From Firmicutes bacterium UBA5286 (GTDB lineage: Bacteria; Bacillota; Proteinivoracia; UBA4975), in NCBI GenBank assembly GCA_002408465.1, contig DHSM01000014.1, positions 62,001-126,000 of the forward strand: DNA of 64,000 nt. Reading direction: 5' to 3'. The notes under the pieces were generated by a model. That model saw only the letters and a program-made list of their open reading frames with translations, did not search any database and was not told the DNA's origin. Below, one piece after another: positions 25,982 through 34,350 of the stretch (position 1 is its first letter; every line of letters begins with the position of its first letter). The position numbers and the translations under genes were made by a program.

Positions 25982-26242
25982 ATGGAAGTGGTCAGATTTT
26001 CTGATCTTGCCGCCAAGGAAGTGATAAATTTCGGCAATGGCAAATGCCTTGGTCATTTTTCCGGCTGCGACCTAAGAATCGATCCGGACACTGGCAAAAT
26101 CAAAGAGGTAATTTTGGCGGGGCGTTCAGGATTCTTCAGTTCATTCTTTATGGGCTCGCCAATTTATTGCATACCCTGGCAGGCGATTATCCGTGTGGGC
26201 ATTGACACCATCATTGTATCGATTCAAGACAAAAATGAATAA
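25982..26242 (+). CDS. ymxH: YlmC/YmxH family PRC-barrel protein
   Basis: Small 86-residue protein with a PRC-barrel fold, of the YlmC/YmxH family linked to sporulation. The pattern RFSDLAAKEVINFGNGKCLG at the start and a hydrophobic end (IIRVGIDTIIV) are typical. Its ATG follows directly on the stop of the YlxY-like gene, and in Bacillus ymxH also stands between the pnp-ylxY group and dpaA. The molecular role is unknown. Confidence 0.85.
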   Translation: MEVVRFSDLAAKEVINFGNGKCLGHFSGCDLRIDPDTGKIKEVILAGRSGFFSSFFMGSPIYCIPWQAIIRVGIDTIIVSIQDKNE

Positions 26243-26296
26243 TATACCTTTACTCCAAGGGGCATAATAACCGTAGTACAATAGGGAGGTAGATTT

Positions 26297-26779
26297 ATGG
26301 AAAAAACAGTAATCGCCTATTATAATTCCCGGGATGACGCCGAACGCAGTGTCCGGCACTTGCGGGAAAAGGGTTTTGGGGACAACGAAATCTCTATCCT
26401 GGCCAAAGATGAGCAGCAAAGCAGTTCCCAGGGTGAGGAAATGAGCTTCCAGAACCAAAATCTCACCGACGGCACCATGACCGGAGGCGCTCTTGGCGGT
26501 TTAGCCGGTCTGGCAATGGGGGCAGGGGCCCTCTTAATTCCAGGGTTGGGGCCCATTATGGCTGCAGGTCCCCTGGCAGGTGTGCTCACCGGCGCCCTTA
26601 CCGGCGGGGTAGCCGGCGGGCTGATAGATTACGGCATTCCCGAGGAGAGCAGCAGAAGGTACGAACAGCACCTGGAATCCGGCAAGGTCCTGGCAATAAT
26701 TAAGACTGAAGCCGGCAAAGCCATGGAAGCCATGAAAATCATGGATCGAACCGGCGGGCGCGGCATCGAGATGCATTAA
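26297..26779 (+). CDS. General-stress-17M/YflT-like protein with glycine zipper
   Basis: A 160-residue protein. The N-terminal ~35 residues (VIAYYNSRDDAERSVRHLRE) resemble the heat-stress YflT / GSP17M domain. The middle (about 62-115) is a Gly/Ala-rich hydrophobic zipper (GGALGGLAGLAMGAGALL), likely membrane-associated. The C-terminal part (YEQHLESGKVLAIIKTEAG) resembles a ferredoxin-like strand-helix repeat. Strong AGGGAGG upstream. It is not part of the Bacillus order at this place and looks inserted between ymxH and dpaA. Function unknown; a stress role is inferred only from the family name. Confidence 0.75.
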   Translation: MEKTVIAYYNSRDDAERSVRHLREKGFGDNEISILAKDEQQSSSQGEEMSFQNQNLTDGTMTGGALGGLAGLAMGAGALLIPGLGPIMAAGPLAGVLTGALTGGVAGGLIDYGIPEESSRRYEQHLESGKVLAIIKTEAGKAMEAMKIMDRTGGRGIEMH

Positions 26780-26790
26780 AAATTCCCCTG

Positions 26791-26829
26791 GGGCAGCGGT
26801 CAAAATTGGACCGCTGCCCTTGTCTTTTG
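26791..26829 (+). terminator. Terminator before dpaA
   Basis: Eleven-pair perfect stem GGGCAGCGGTC (26791-26801) / GACCGCTGCCC (26809-26819) followed by TTGTCTTTT. Confidence 0.88.
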
Positions 26830-26838
26830 CATATTGTA
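26810..26838 (+). promoter_or_regulatory. Candidate sigma-K promoter of dpaA
   Basis: CATATTGTA (26830-26838) matches the sigma-K -10 form CATA-N3-TA, and ACC at 26810-26812 can serve as the short -35 element 17 bases away. It overlaps the terminator of the gene before. The dipicolinate operon is mother-cell sigma-K controlled in Bacillus, so the site fits the gene. Pattern plus established knowledge; not tested. Confidence 0.55.
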
Positions 26839-26869
26839 TTAGGGAAAGGGCAAGGAGGAGGAAAGATAC

Positions 26870-27748
26870 ATGGGCAGAAGACCAAGAATTGCTATTATTG
26901 GCGGCGACCGCAGAGAGCTGGTTCTGGCTGAACATTTGCAGAAAATGGGATTTGACATCAGCCTTTGCGGCTTTGGTAAGGGAATGCTTGCGGCCGAATA
27001 TTTCTCCAGCCCAATCGAAGCTGCCCGGGGCGCACAGGCTATTATTTTGCCCATGGCCGGGGTGAAAAAAGATTTGACTGTACACAGCCCCGCAAATGCA
27101 AATCCGCCAAAAGTAGATGGGGCTTTTTTTAAGTCATTGCCAGCGGAAACGCCGGTATTTATTGGCTGGGCCAGCAAAGAATTAAAAGAGCTCTTCGGTG
27201 GCGCCCGCCTGATTGAAGTGGCGAATGATGATGAATTGGCTGTGCTCAATTCCATCCCTACCGCCGAAGGGGCGATAGCGATTGTTATGAATGAGGCGCC
27301 CGTCACTTTGCACGGAAACAACGCAATGGTCGTTGGCTTTGGCCGCTGTGGAAGTTCCCTGGCCAGAATGCTGGGTGGGATTGGCGCCCAAGTGACTGTT
27401 GCCGCCAGAAAGGCCGCTGACAGGGCCAGGGCAGTTGAGATGGGTTTCGAAGCCTGTGCAATTGACGAACTCAGTGAATATGTGCAATCAATGGCCTTTA
27501 TCTTTAACACTGTTCCGGCGCCAGTGCTCACAGGTCCGGTGCTGGCCAATGCCAGACAGTGCTTTGTAATTGTAGACATTGCATCTGGGGGAGGCACTGA
27601 TTTTCAAGCTGCTGCAGGCTATGGCCTTAAAGCTATCCTCGCCCCGGGGTTGCCGGGAAAAGTTGCCCCGGTAACATCCGGGAAGATTTTGGCCAGAGTA
27701 TACCCCCGGTTCCTAGAAAAATTTGGTTTAAGGGGAGGAGAACATTGA
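26870..27748 (+). CDS. dpaA: Dipicolinate synthase subunit A
   Basis: DpaA (SpoVFA), 292 residues, with DpaB makes dipicolinic acid from the lysine-pathway intermediate in the mother cell for spore core loading. The central NAD-binding motif VVGFGRCGSSLARML near residue 155 and the family opening RIAIIGGDRRELVLAEHL are visible. AAGGAGGAGG precedes the ATG. It overlaps dpaB by 4 bases. Presence of this pair is strong evidence that the organism forms heat-resistant spores. Confidence 0.95.
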   Translation: MGRRPRIAIIGGDRRELVLAEHLQKMGFDISLCGFGKGMLAAEYFSSPIEAARGAQAIILPMAGVKKDLTVHSPANANPPKVDGAFFKSLPAETPVFIGWASKELKELFGGARLIEVANDDELAVLNSIPTAEGAIAIVMNEAPVTLHGNNAMVVGFGRCGSSLARMLGGIGAQVTVAARKAADRARAVEMGFEACAIDELSEYVQSMAFIFNTVPAPVLTGPVLANARQCFVIVDIASGGGTDFQAAAGYGLKAILAPGLPGKVAPVTSGKILARVYPRFLEKFGLRGGEH

Positions 27749-28317
27749 CAGGAAAAAAGATTGGCTTTGCAATAACCGGGTCCCATTGCACTTTCGCAGC
27801 CATTGTCGACCCGTTGAAAAAATTGATGGAAGGGGGAGATACGCTGATTCCCATAATTTCTGCATCTGTGGCCGGCACCAGTACTCGCTTTGGCCAAGCA
27901 GAGGACTGGCGCGAGGCCTTCGAAGATATTTGCCGGCACAGCGTTATTGATTCCATCAAAGGGGCGGAAGAAATTGCCACAAACAAACTTGATGTAGTTG
28001 TTGTCGCTCCTTGCACAGGCAATACCCTGGCCAAACTGGCAAATGCAATTACAGATACGCCGGTGACCATGGTGGTCAAGGCCCAGCTGAGAAATGAAAA
28101 GCCAGTAGTCCTGGCTATTTCCACCAATGACGGCCTGGCGGGGAACGCTGCCAACATCGGCAAACTGTTGGACAAAAAGAATGTTTATTTTGTGCCCTTC
28201 TCTCAGGATAATCCCCAAGAAAAGCCGCGCTCGCTGGTATGTAACATGTCCCTGCTGGCGGATACCATAGACAATGCAGTCCAGGGCAAACAAATCCAGC
28301 CTATTCTCTTAAGGTAG
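27745..28317 (+). CDS. dpaB: Dipicolinate synthase subunit B
   Basis: DpaB (SpoVFB), 190 residues of the flavoprotein (HFCD) fold, partner of DpaA. GKKIGFAITGSHCTF and VVVAPCTGNTLAKLANAITD are the family blocks. Starts with TTG 27745 inside the dpaA stop, with AGGGGAGGAG upstream. asd follows 9 bases later, giving one unit that feeds aspartate semialdehyde towards dipicolinate and lysine. Confidence 0.95.
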   Translation: MTGKKIGFAITGSHCTFAAIVDPLKKLMEGGDTLIPIISASVAGTSTRFGQAEDWREAFEDICRHSVIDSIKGAEEIATNKLDVVVVAPCTGNTLAKLANAITDTPVTMVVKAQLRNEKPVVLAISTNDGLAGNAANIGKLLDKKNVYFVPFSQDNPQEKPRSLVCNMSLLADTIDNAVQGKQIQPILLR

Positions 28318-28326
28318 GGATGTCGG

Positions 28327-29298
28327 GTGCGGATCGGAATAGTTGGAGCAACCGGCATTGTTGGCCGGGAGCTGGTATCCCTTCTGGCCACAAGCAAGTT
28401 AAAGGCCACTGAGCTGAGACTGTCCGCAACCACCAGGTCTGTTGGGAAAAAGGTTGCAACCCACTTGGGAGAGCAAAATATCGCTGAATTAAATGTCGGT
28501 TTTTTCTCCGGCCTGGACTTATGCTTTTTTTGCGTCTCCGGCGGAGTCAGTGAAACATGGGTGCCCGTGGCGAAGGCCGAGAAAGTGCTCTGTATTGACA
28601 ACAGCAGCAGATATCGTATGGAAGCAGATGTGCCCCTGGTTGTGCCTGAGGTCAACGGAGAGCTGCTGCGGGGCCAGCCCCAGATAATTGCCAATCCCAA
28701 TTGCATTGTTTCGCCACTGACGGTGGCCCTAAACCCCATTCAGCTGAAATTCGGTTTGGAAGATTTGTGCATCAGCACCTATCAGTCGGTGTCCGGCGCC
28801 GGCCATGAGGCAATGGCGCAACTGGAAACTGAGTTAACAAACTATCCCGGGCGCCTCAGTCAGGGTCAAGGCCAATTCCTGCTTAATATCATTGCCTGCA
28901 TTGGCAGCTGTGATTCCCGGGGGCATTCTCAAGAGGAAATGAAAATTATCCAGGAGACAAGAAAAATCCTGGATTTGCCTGCCTTGCCCATGGCGGTAAC
29001 CGCCGTGCGGGTTCCTGTCAAGCGCAGTCATTGCCAGGCGGTAACTTTCATTACTAAGTGCAGGACCTCGGCGGAGGAAATCAGACAGGTTTTAAGCGCT
29101 GGAGATGTCCGGGTCAGCGACGTGGCTCCACAGCCGATTGCAGTCCAGGGGACCAATCAGGTTTATGTGGGCCGCATCAGAGAAAATCGGGAACATCGGC
29201 CCCGGTCCTATTCATTTTGGCTCGCAGCCGACAATCTCCGCAAAGGCGCAGCCTTAAACGCCCTCAGTATTGCCGAGCATTGGTGGGCACTGCAATGA
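28327..29298 (+). CDS. asd: Aspartate-semialdehyde dehydrogenase
   Basis: NADP-dependent enzyme of 323 residues that reduces aspartyl phosphate to the semialdehyde. The nucleotide motif GIVGATGIVGRELV starts the protein; catalytic C126 lies in NPNCIVSPL, and RVPVKRSHCQAV holds the conserved histidine. GTG 28327 is the only in-frame start at the expected place; an ATG at 28320 is out of frame. It overlaps dapG by 4 bases. Confidence 0.95.
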   Translation: MRIGIVGATGIVGRELVSLLATSKLKATELRLSATTRSVGKKVATHLGEQNIAELNVGFFSGLDLCFFCVSGGVSETWVPVAKAEKVLCIDNSSRYRMEADVPLVVPEVNGELLRGQPQIIANPNCIVSPLTVALNPIQLKFGLEDLCISTYQSVSGAGHEAMAQLETELTNYPGRLSQGQGQFLLNIIACIGSCDSRGHSQEEMKIIQETRKILDLPALPMAVTAVRVPVKRSHCQAVTFITKCRTSAEEIRQVLSAGDVRVSDVAPQPIAVQGTNQVYVGRIRENREHRPRSYSFWLAADNLRKGAALNALSIAEHWWALQ

Positions 29299-30506
29299 AA
29301 AGTCAGGTAGTAGTGCATAAATACGGCGGCACCACCTTAAAAGATCCCCGCCAGCTTCGCAATTGCGGAGAAAATATCTGCCGAGAATATAAGAGTGGCA
29401 AAAGGCCTGTAGTTGTAGTTTCTGCTATGGGCAGAAACGGGGATCCCTATGCCACTGACACCTTTATCAGCCTGGCCTATGCGATTTCGCCTGCGCCTGC
29501 AGCCAGAGAGCTGGATCTGCTGATGGCCTGCGGCGAACTGGTCTCGGCGACTCTGCTGGCAGTACAGCTTCAGGAGCTGGGCTGCGCAGCCATGGCTCTC
29601 ACCGGCAGCCAGGTGGGAATAATCACCGATGAAAACCATGGCAATGCGGAAATTCAGGCTGTGGAGATTAAGCGAATCCGCCAGGTGCTGGAAGCGGGCA
29701 TAATCCCCGTTATTTGCGGGTTTCAAGGTGTTACAGCCAGCGGGGAGCTGACCACCCTGGGCAGAGGGGGCAGCGATATTACGGCAGTGGCGATGGCTGC
29801 AGCTTTAAAGCTTGATTCTGCTACTATCTATACGGATGTGCCGGCAATCAAGACTGCCGACCCTAAACTGGTCAAGGGGGCACGCCCCATTTATCAGCTG
29901 CATTATCAGGAAATCCTGGAAATGGCTGTAGAAGGGGCGAGAGTCATACATCCGCGGGCAGTGGAAAGGGCGATGGCCGATGACATTCGCCTGGTAATTA
30001 CATCTCTGACCAACGGCAGCACCGCTCCTACGGAAATTGGACCACGGCACAGCACCGGCAAAGGCGAGGGAATTATCCGTGCCATTACCCATATTATAGG
30101 GATTAATCAGTATAAATTTGACCTTGAACCGGCAAAAATGGCGGAATTGCTGGATGAAATCGCTACAGCCGGCATCAACCTCGATTTAATAAACTTGGCG
30201 GATACGGGACACAGCTTTACTGTGGCCAACACTGACACCAAAATAATCGATAAAATTTTAGAGAATAGAAAAATTGAAGCCCAGCGCCGGGAGGACTGCA
30301 GCAAAATTTCTTTGATCGGAGTTGGAATCCGAGGTGTGTCCGGCCTAATGAACCGCATATACAAACCCTTGACTGCCGGCAATATTCCCGTCTATCACAC
30401 CTCAGATTCATACACGCAAATCGCCTTGCTTGTGCCGCAAGCAAGGCTGTCAGAGGCAGTCAACTGCCTACACCAAGTGTTTTTCGGGGAGGATGATATG
30501 AGTTGA
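29295..30506 (+). CDS. dapG: Aspartokinase
   Basis: Aspartokinase of 403 residues, the first step of the lysine, dipicolinate and threonine family. The kinase motif is HKYGGTTL rather than the usual KFGGTSV; TLGRGGSDITAVA and the two C-terminal ACT domains (from about residue 265) are normal. It has the length of the DapG-type homodimer. A longer open frame runs back into asd but the ATG 29295 (ATGAAAAG) matches the family start. It overlaps dapA by 4 bases, as in the Bacillus asd-dapG-dapA operon. Confidence 0.93.
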   Translation: MKSQVVVHKYGGTTLKDPRQLRNCGENICREYKSGKRPVVVVSAMGRNGDPYATDTFISLAYAISPAPAARELDLLMACGELVSATLLAVQLQELGCAAMALTGSQVGIITDENHGNAEIQAVEIKRIRQVLEAGIIPVICGFQGVTASGELTTLGRGGSDITAVAMAAALKLDSATIYTDVPAIKTADPKLVKGARPIYQLHYQEILEMAVEGARVIHPRAVERAMADDIRLVITSLTNGSTAPTEIGPRHSTGKGEGIIRAITHIIGINQYKFDLEPAKMAELLDEIATAGINLDLINLADTGHSFTVANTDTKIIDKILENRKIEAQRREDCSKISLIGVGIRGVSGLMNRIYKPLTAGNIPVYHTSDSYTQIALLVPQARLSEAVNCLHQVFFGEDDMS

Positions 30507-31396
30507 AAGGCATAGAGTGGGGCAAAACCCTGACGGCGATAGTTACACCCATGGATGCCAGGGGAGAAATAGATATCCCGGCGGCGGTCAATTTGGCCAG
30601 AGATATCATCGCTCATGGCTGTGATGGCATTGTCGTCTGCGGAACCACCGGTGAGGCGGCCACACTGTCCACAGAAGAAAAACTGCCCCTGATTTCCAGC
30701 CTGGGGGAAGAAATCAGGGGCAAGGGGCTGCTGATTGCCGGGGTGGGGGGTAACTGCACCAGAGATACAGTTGGCTTAATCCGCCAGGTGGAGGCCCTGC
30801 CTGTAGACGGCTATATGGTTATCACCCCTTATTATAACAAACCCAACCAGGCCGGACTTGTTCAGCATTACCTGGCAGTGGATGCTGCCAGCACAAGGCC
30901 AATCATGTTGTACAATGTGCCCTCCAGAACGGGAATAGATATGTCAAGGGATGATTATGAGCTGGTGCTGGCAAACTGCCCGAAAATAACTGCAGTCAAA
31001 GAGGCAAGCGCCGACCTGGCAAAAGCCAGCTGGCTAGCAGTTAAATTTCCGGATGTGGACTTTTTCAGCGGCAATGACAATCTGACCCTGCCCTTGATGG
31101 TTCTTGGCTTTAAAGGGGTGGTCAGTGTGGCGGCAAATGTGGTCCCTGCTGCCATGGCACAATTAACTGCCTTGGCAAGCCAAGGGGATTGGGAGGGGGC
31201 TAGGCATATCCATGAATTTTTGTCCCCGCTGTTTGCAGCCCTGTTTGTGGAGACCAATCCAGTGCCGGTGAAGGCTGCCCTGGAACTCCAGGGCTGGCCG
31301 GCAGGCAGCCCGAGATTGCCCCTGGCTAGGCTCTCACAGCCAAATGCCGCTTCCTTGGCAGAAGTATTGATTAACTATACAAGAGAATGGGTATAA
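30503..31396 (+). CDS. dapA: 4-hydroxy-tetrahydrodipicolinate synthase
   Basis: DapA of 297 residues, a TIM-barrel aldolase condensing pyruvate with aspartate semialdehyde. The Schiff-base lysine is K166 (TAVKEAS), with the YNVPSRTG and GTTGEAATLS motifs. TTG start 30503 overlaps the dapG stop; GGGGAGGATGA lies upstream. Its product is the substrate of DpaAB, so the five-gene run dpaA-dpaB-asd-dapG-dapA is a dedicated dipicolinate supply operon. Confidence 0.96.
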   Translation: MKGIEWGKTLTAIVTPMDARGEIDIPAAVNLARDIIAHGCDGIVVCGTTGEAATLSTEEKLPLISSLGEEIRGKGLLIAGVGGNCTRDTVGLIRQVEALPVDGYMVITPYYNKPNQAGLVQHYLAVDAASTRPIMLYNVPSRTGIDMSRDDYELVLANCPKITAVKEASADLAKASWLAVKFPDVDFFSGNDNLTLPLMVLGFKGVVSVAANVVPAAMAQLTALASQGDWEGARHIHEFLSPLFAALFVETNPVPVKAALELQGWPAGSPRLPLARLSQPNAASLAEVLINYTREWV

Positions 31397-31434
31397 ACAA
31401 AATTCCGAGAGTTGGCGGAGGAGGTTAGGGGTAA

Positions 31435-31513
31435 GTACGGTACCGATAATTAGTGTCTGTATGAAAAAGGTAAGAGAGTGCCCATTGACGGCGCCCTCTT
31501 ACCATGTACGGTA
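31435..31513 (+). repeat. Direct repeat flanking a long hairpin between dapA and rnj
   Basis: GTACGGTA occurs at 31435-31442 and 31506-31513. Between them GGTAAGAG (31469-31476) pairs with CTCTTACC (31496-31503), with GTGCC/GGCGC pairing inside. No T-run follows. Could be an operator, a weak terminator or remains of a small mobile unit. The rest of the 200-base gap holds only the rnj promoter. Confidence 0.45.
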
Positions 31514-31526
31514 TTAGCGATGTTGC

Positions 31527-31555
31527 TTGTTTCACGAGAGAAGATAGGATATAAT
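31527..31555 (+). promoter_or_regulatory. Vegetative promoter of rnj
   Basis: TTGTTT (31527-31532), spacer of 17 bases, perfect TATAAT (31550-31555). Predicted transcript start near 31562 gives a leader of about 37 bases to ATG 31599. Confidence 0.8.
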
Positions 31556-31598
31556 AGGGCTATTGAACTGCGGTCGGGAAATTACTAACGGAGGTGTA

Positions 31599-33305
31599 AT
31601 GTTGGCAGTTACTAACAATCGAAGGAAGACACGAAAAAAGGCTCCTCTCAATAACGAAAAGGTCAGGCTGGTTTCCCTGGGCGGCGTAGGTGAAATCGGC
31701 AAAAATATGTTTGCCTTTGAATATGAGCAGGAGATAGTAGTAATTGACGGGGGCTTAAAGTTCCCGGAAGAAGACATGTTGGGAGTAGACATTGTAATCC
31801 CTGATATCAGCTACCTGGTTGAAAACCAGAAGAAAGTAGCCGCTATTTTGTTGACTCATGGCCATGAGGACCATATCGGGGGCTTGCCTTATATTCTTAA
31901 ACAACTGTCTATACCTGTCTATGGCACTAAGTTGACCCTGGGCATTCTCGAAGGCAAGCTCAAGGAAAAGGGAATGCTGGCAGAATGTGATTTGCGCCAA
32001 ATCAGGCCAGGGATGAAACTGCAGGTTACTGAAAATATTCAAGCCGAGTTCTTTGTTGTAAATCACAGCATTCCCGATGCTGTGGGGATTTGTTTGCGTA
32101 CTCCTGCCGGCCTCATCGTTCACTGCGGTGACTTTAAAATTGATCATACGCCAGTAGACGGCAGGGTCATGGATTTTAACCGCTTAGCCCAATATGGCGA
32201 GGAGGGTGTTCTCGCAGCGCTCATCGACTCTACAAATGCCGAACGCCCTGGGTTTACCCAATCGGAGACCAAGGTTGGCGAAACTATTTCTGAAGTGCTG
32301 CGCCTGTCAGACAATCGAGTAATCCTGGCTACCTTTGCCTCCAATGTCCACAGAATTCAGCAGGTTCTTAACGCTGCAGCCGAACATAAACGCAAAGTGG
32401 CCGTCAACGGGCGCTCAATGGTCAATGTAGTTGGTATCGCCATGGAGCTTGGTTATCTCAAGGATGATCATCATGTTTTAGTGGAAGTGGAAGAGGCAAT
32501 CAAGATGCCCCCCCATAAAGTGGTGTTGCTGACCACCGGCAGCCAGGGGGAACCCATGTCCGGTCTCAGCAGAATGGCGGCAGGCGAGCACCGTAAGGTA
32601 GATATTGTCCCCGGAGATACGGTAATTTTTGCTGCCAATCCCATTCCGGGCAATGAAAAGCTTGTTTCCCGCACTATCGACAACTTATTCCGGCTGGGGG
32701 CGGATGTAATTTATGAATCGGTATCCGGAACCCATGTCTCCGGGCATGCCAGCCAGGAAGAAATCAAACTGATATTGAGCTTGCTCAAGCCCAAATATGC
32801 CATTCCCGTTCATGGCGAGTACCGCCACTGCATCCACTTTCAAAAATTGGCCACAGCTCAGGGCATCCCCCTCAGCAATGTTCCCATCATCAAGATTGGT
32901 GAATTGTGGGAATTCTCGGCCTCCGACGCTAAGCATGTCAGCACCGTGCCTTCTGGGCAGGTGATGGTTGACGGCTTAGGGATAGGCGATGTGGGCAATA
33001 TTGTCCTCAGAGACCGCAAACAGCTTTCTATGGACGGAATTTTAATAGTGGTCTTGACTTTAGAAAAGGCTACCGGCAAGGTCCTTTCCGGTCCTGATAT
33101 CGTCTCCAGAGGCTTTGTCTATGTGCGGGAGTCAGAAGACCTAATGGCGGAAGCAAGAGATGTCATACGTGGCTATCTTTCTGAAAAAGGCACTCAAACT
33201 GAGTGGTCAGTGATAAAGTCCGGCATCCGTGATTGTCTTGGCAAATTTCTCTATGATAAAACCCGGCGCAGTCCAATGATCATGCCCATAATCATGGAAG
33301 TCTAA
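31599..33305 (+). CDS. rnj: Ribonuclease J
   Basis: RNase J of 568 residues, a metallo-beta-lactamase/beta-CASP enzyme with 5'-3' exonuclease and endonuclease activity. The zinc motif HGHEDHIGGLPYI is near residue 85; the beta-CASP region and the C-terminal domain are complete. ATG 31599 is chosen since GGAGGTG lies just upstream and the promoter start point lies close to the earlier TTG 31563. In the Bacillus order this place belongs to rnjB after dapA. Ends at a terminator. Confidence 0.95.
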   Translation: MLAVTNNRRKTRKKAPLNNEKVRLVSLGGVGEIGKNMFAFEYEQEIVVIDGGLKFPEEDMLGVDIVIPDISYLVENQKKVAAILLTHGHEDHIGGLPYILKQLSIPVYGTKLTLGILEGKLKEKGMLAECDLRQIRPGMKLQVTENIQAEFFVVNHSIPDAVGICLRTPAGLIVHCGDFKIDHTPVDGRVMDFNRLAQYGEEGVLAALIDSTNAERPGFTQSETKVGETISEVLRLSDNRVILATFASNVHRIQQVLNAAAEHKRKVAVNGRSMVNVVGIAMELGYLKDDHHVLVEVEEAIKMPPHKVVLLTTGSQGEPMSGLSRMAAGEHRKVDIVPGDTVIFAANPIPGNEKLVSRTIDNLFRLGADVIYESVSGTHVSGHASQEEIKLILSLLKPKYAIPVHGEYRHCIHFQKLATAQGIPLSNVPIIKIGELWEFSASDAKHVSTVPSGQVMVDGLGIGDVGNIVLRDRKQLSMDGILIVVLTLEKATGKVLSGPDIVSRGFVYVRESEDLMAEARDVIRGYLSEKGTQTEWSVIKSGIRDCLGKFLYDKTRRSPMIMPIIMEV

Positions 33306-33318
33306 GATGCATAAGGAG

Positions 33319-33345
33319 AACCCTGCACTGAAGCAGGGTTTTTTC
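33319..33345 (+). terminator. Rho-independent terminator after rnj
   Basis: AACCCTGC (33319-33326), loop ACTGAA, GCAGGGTT (33333-33340) and a six-T run. It lies before the tepA ribosome site, which rules out the longer tepA start at 33307. Confidence 0.92.
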
Positions 33346-33399
33346 TACATAAACACCGTCTCAGGGGGAAGACTATTGCAAACTAAAGGGAGTGATGAA

Positions 33400-34080
33400 A
33401 TGGCTGCAATCGACGTCGGGCGCAACCAGCAGCTGGAAAATATCGAAAGCATGGGGCAAAATGTCCTGCCCGCCCCTGCTCCCAGCAGCATTCATATCCT
33501 TAACATCATCGGTCAGATTGAGGGGCATGTGGTGCTGCCTCCACAAAACAAGACTACAAAATATGAGCATATTATTCCTCAATTGGCAGCGGTGGAACAG
33601 AATCAGTCAATCCATGGTCTGCTGGTGATTCTCAATACCGTAGGCGGCGACGTGGAGGCAGGGCTGGCAATAGCAGAAATGATTAAGTCCCTGAGCAAAC
33701 CGACAGTCTCTCTGGTTCTGGGAGGAGGACACAGCATTGGGGTGCCCATAGCTGTCAGCACCAATTATTCAATAATCGCGGAAACTGCTACCATGACTAT
33801 TCATCCAATCCGCTTGACGGGATTGGTGATTGGGGTTCCTCAGACATATGAATACCTGGATAAAATGCAGGACAGAGTAGTGGACTTTGTCTGCCGCAAT
33901 GCCAAGATCCCCAAAGATGTCTTTCGGGAACTGATGTTTCGCACCGGCGGGCTGGCCCGAGATATTGGCACAGTGCTGGTAGGCAAAGATGCCGTGGAAG
34001 TAGGTTTAATTGATGCCGTTGGCGGCATGGCCGCTGCTATTGAGAAAGTTCATTCTTTGATGAAAGACAGGGTGAATTAA
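33400..34080 (+). CDS. tepA: TepA: ClpP/SppA-fold serine protease
   Basis: Translocation-enhancing protein of 226 residues, a ClpP-crotonase fold protease conserved in spore formers. ILNTVGGDVEAGLAIAEMI and GGGHSIGVPIAVS (probable nucleophile serine) are present; no signal peptide is seen. ATG 33400 follows AAAGGGAGTGA and is downstream of the rnj terminator. ylzJ begins on the base after its stop, the same pair as in Bacillus. Confidence 0.9.
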   Translation: MAAIDVGRNQQLENIESMGQNVLPAPAPSSIHILNIIGQIEGHVVLPPQNKTTKYEHIIPQLAAVEQNQSIHGLLVILNTVGGDVEAGLAIAEMIKSLSKPTVSLVLGGGHSIGVPIAVSTNYSIIAETATMTIHPIRLTGLVIGVPQTYEYLDKMQDRVVDFVCRNAKIPKDVFRELMFRTGGLARDIGTVLVGKDAVEVGLIDAVGGMAAAIEKVHSLMKDRVN

Positions 34081-34293
34081 ATGGTGCTGTACACCCCCTA
34101 CGATGTTGATATAATTATGCGGGATCTGACCCAGCCCGAGGCAATGCAGCGGGAGGTAAGGCTGGCTAACGGAATTGTGCTCCTGGGCCAGGATGTAGAA
34201 TCTGGGTTTAAGATTGAACGGGTGGTATGCGGCAACAGCAATGCCTACCTCATTCCCGAATTTCAGCCGGGCATGGTAATCAAGCTGGGCTGA
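34081..34293 (+). CDS. YlzJ-like small protein
   Basis: A 70-residue protein of the YlzJ type, unknown function, restricted to spore formers as far as I know. LYTPYDVDIIM near the start and YLIPEFQPGMVIKLG at the end are conserved features. It begins immediately at the tepA stop, so the two are surely cotranscribed. Confidence 0.8.
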   Translation: MVLYTPYDVDIIMRDLTQPEAMQREVRLANGIVLLGQDVESGFKIERVVCGNSNAYLIPEFQPGMVIKLG

Positions 34294-34350
34294 GCGGGTC
34301 TGTTTTTTTTTACCGGCATATGATAATATCAAATTCGGGAGGGGTGTCCA

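Noticed and set aside
26839..27597. Open minus-strand frame of 252 codons opposite dpaA
   Set aside because: Low-complexity Ser/Ala/Pro translation typical of an antisense shadow; dpaA is certain.
27619..28293. Open minus-strand frame of 224 codons opposite dpaB
   Set aside because: Antisense shadow of dpaB with no family features.
29058..29294. Longer N-terminus for aspartokinase reaching into asd
   Set aside because: No homology in the extension; ATG 29295 fits the family start and the usual 4-base overlap.
33307..33399. Earlier ATG for tepA directly after rnj
   Set aside because: The extension would encode the rnj terminator; a proper ribosome site precedes ATG 33400.
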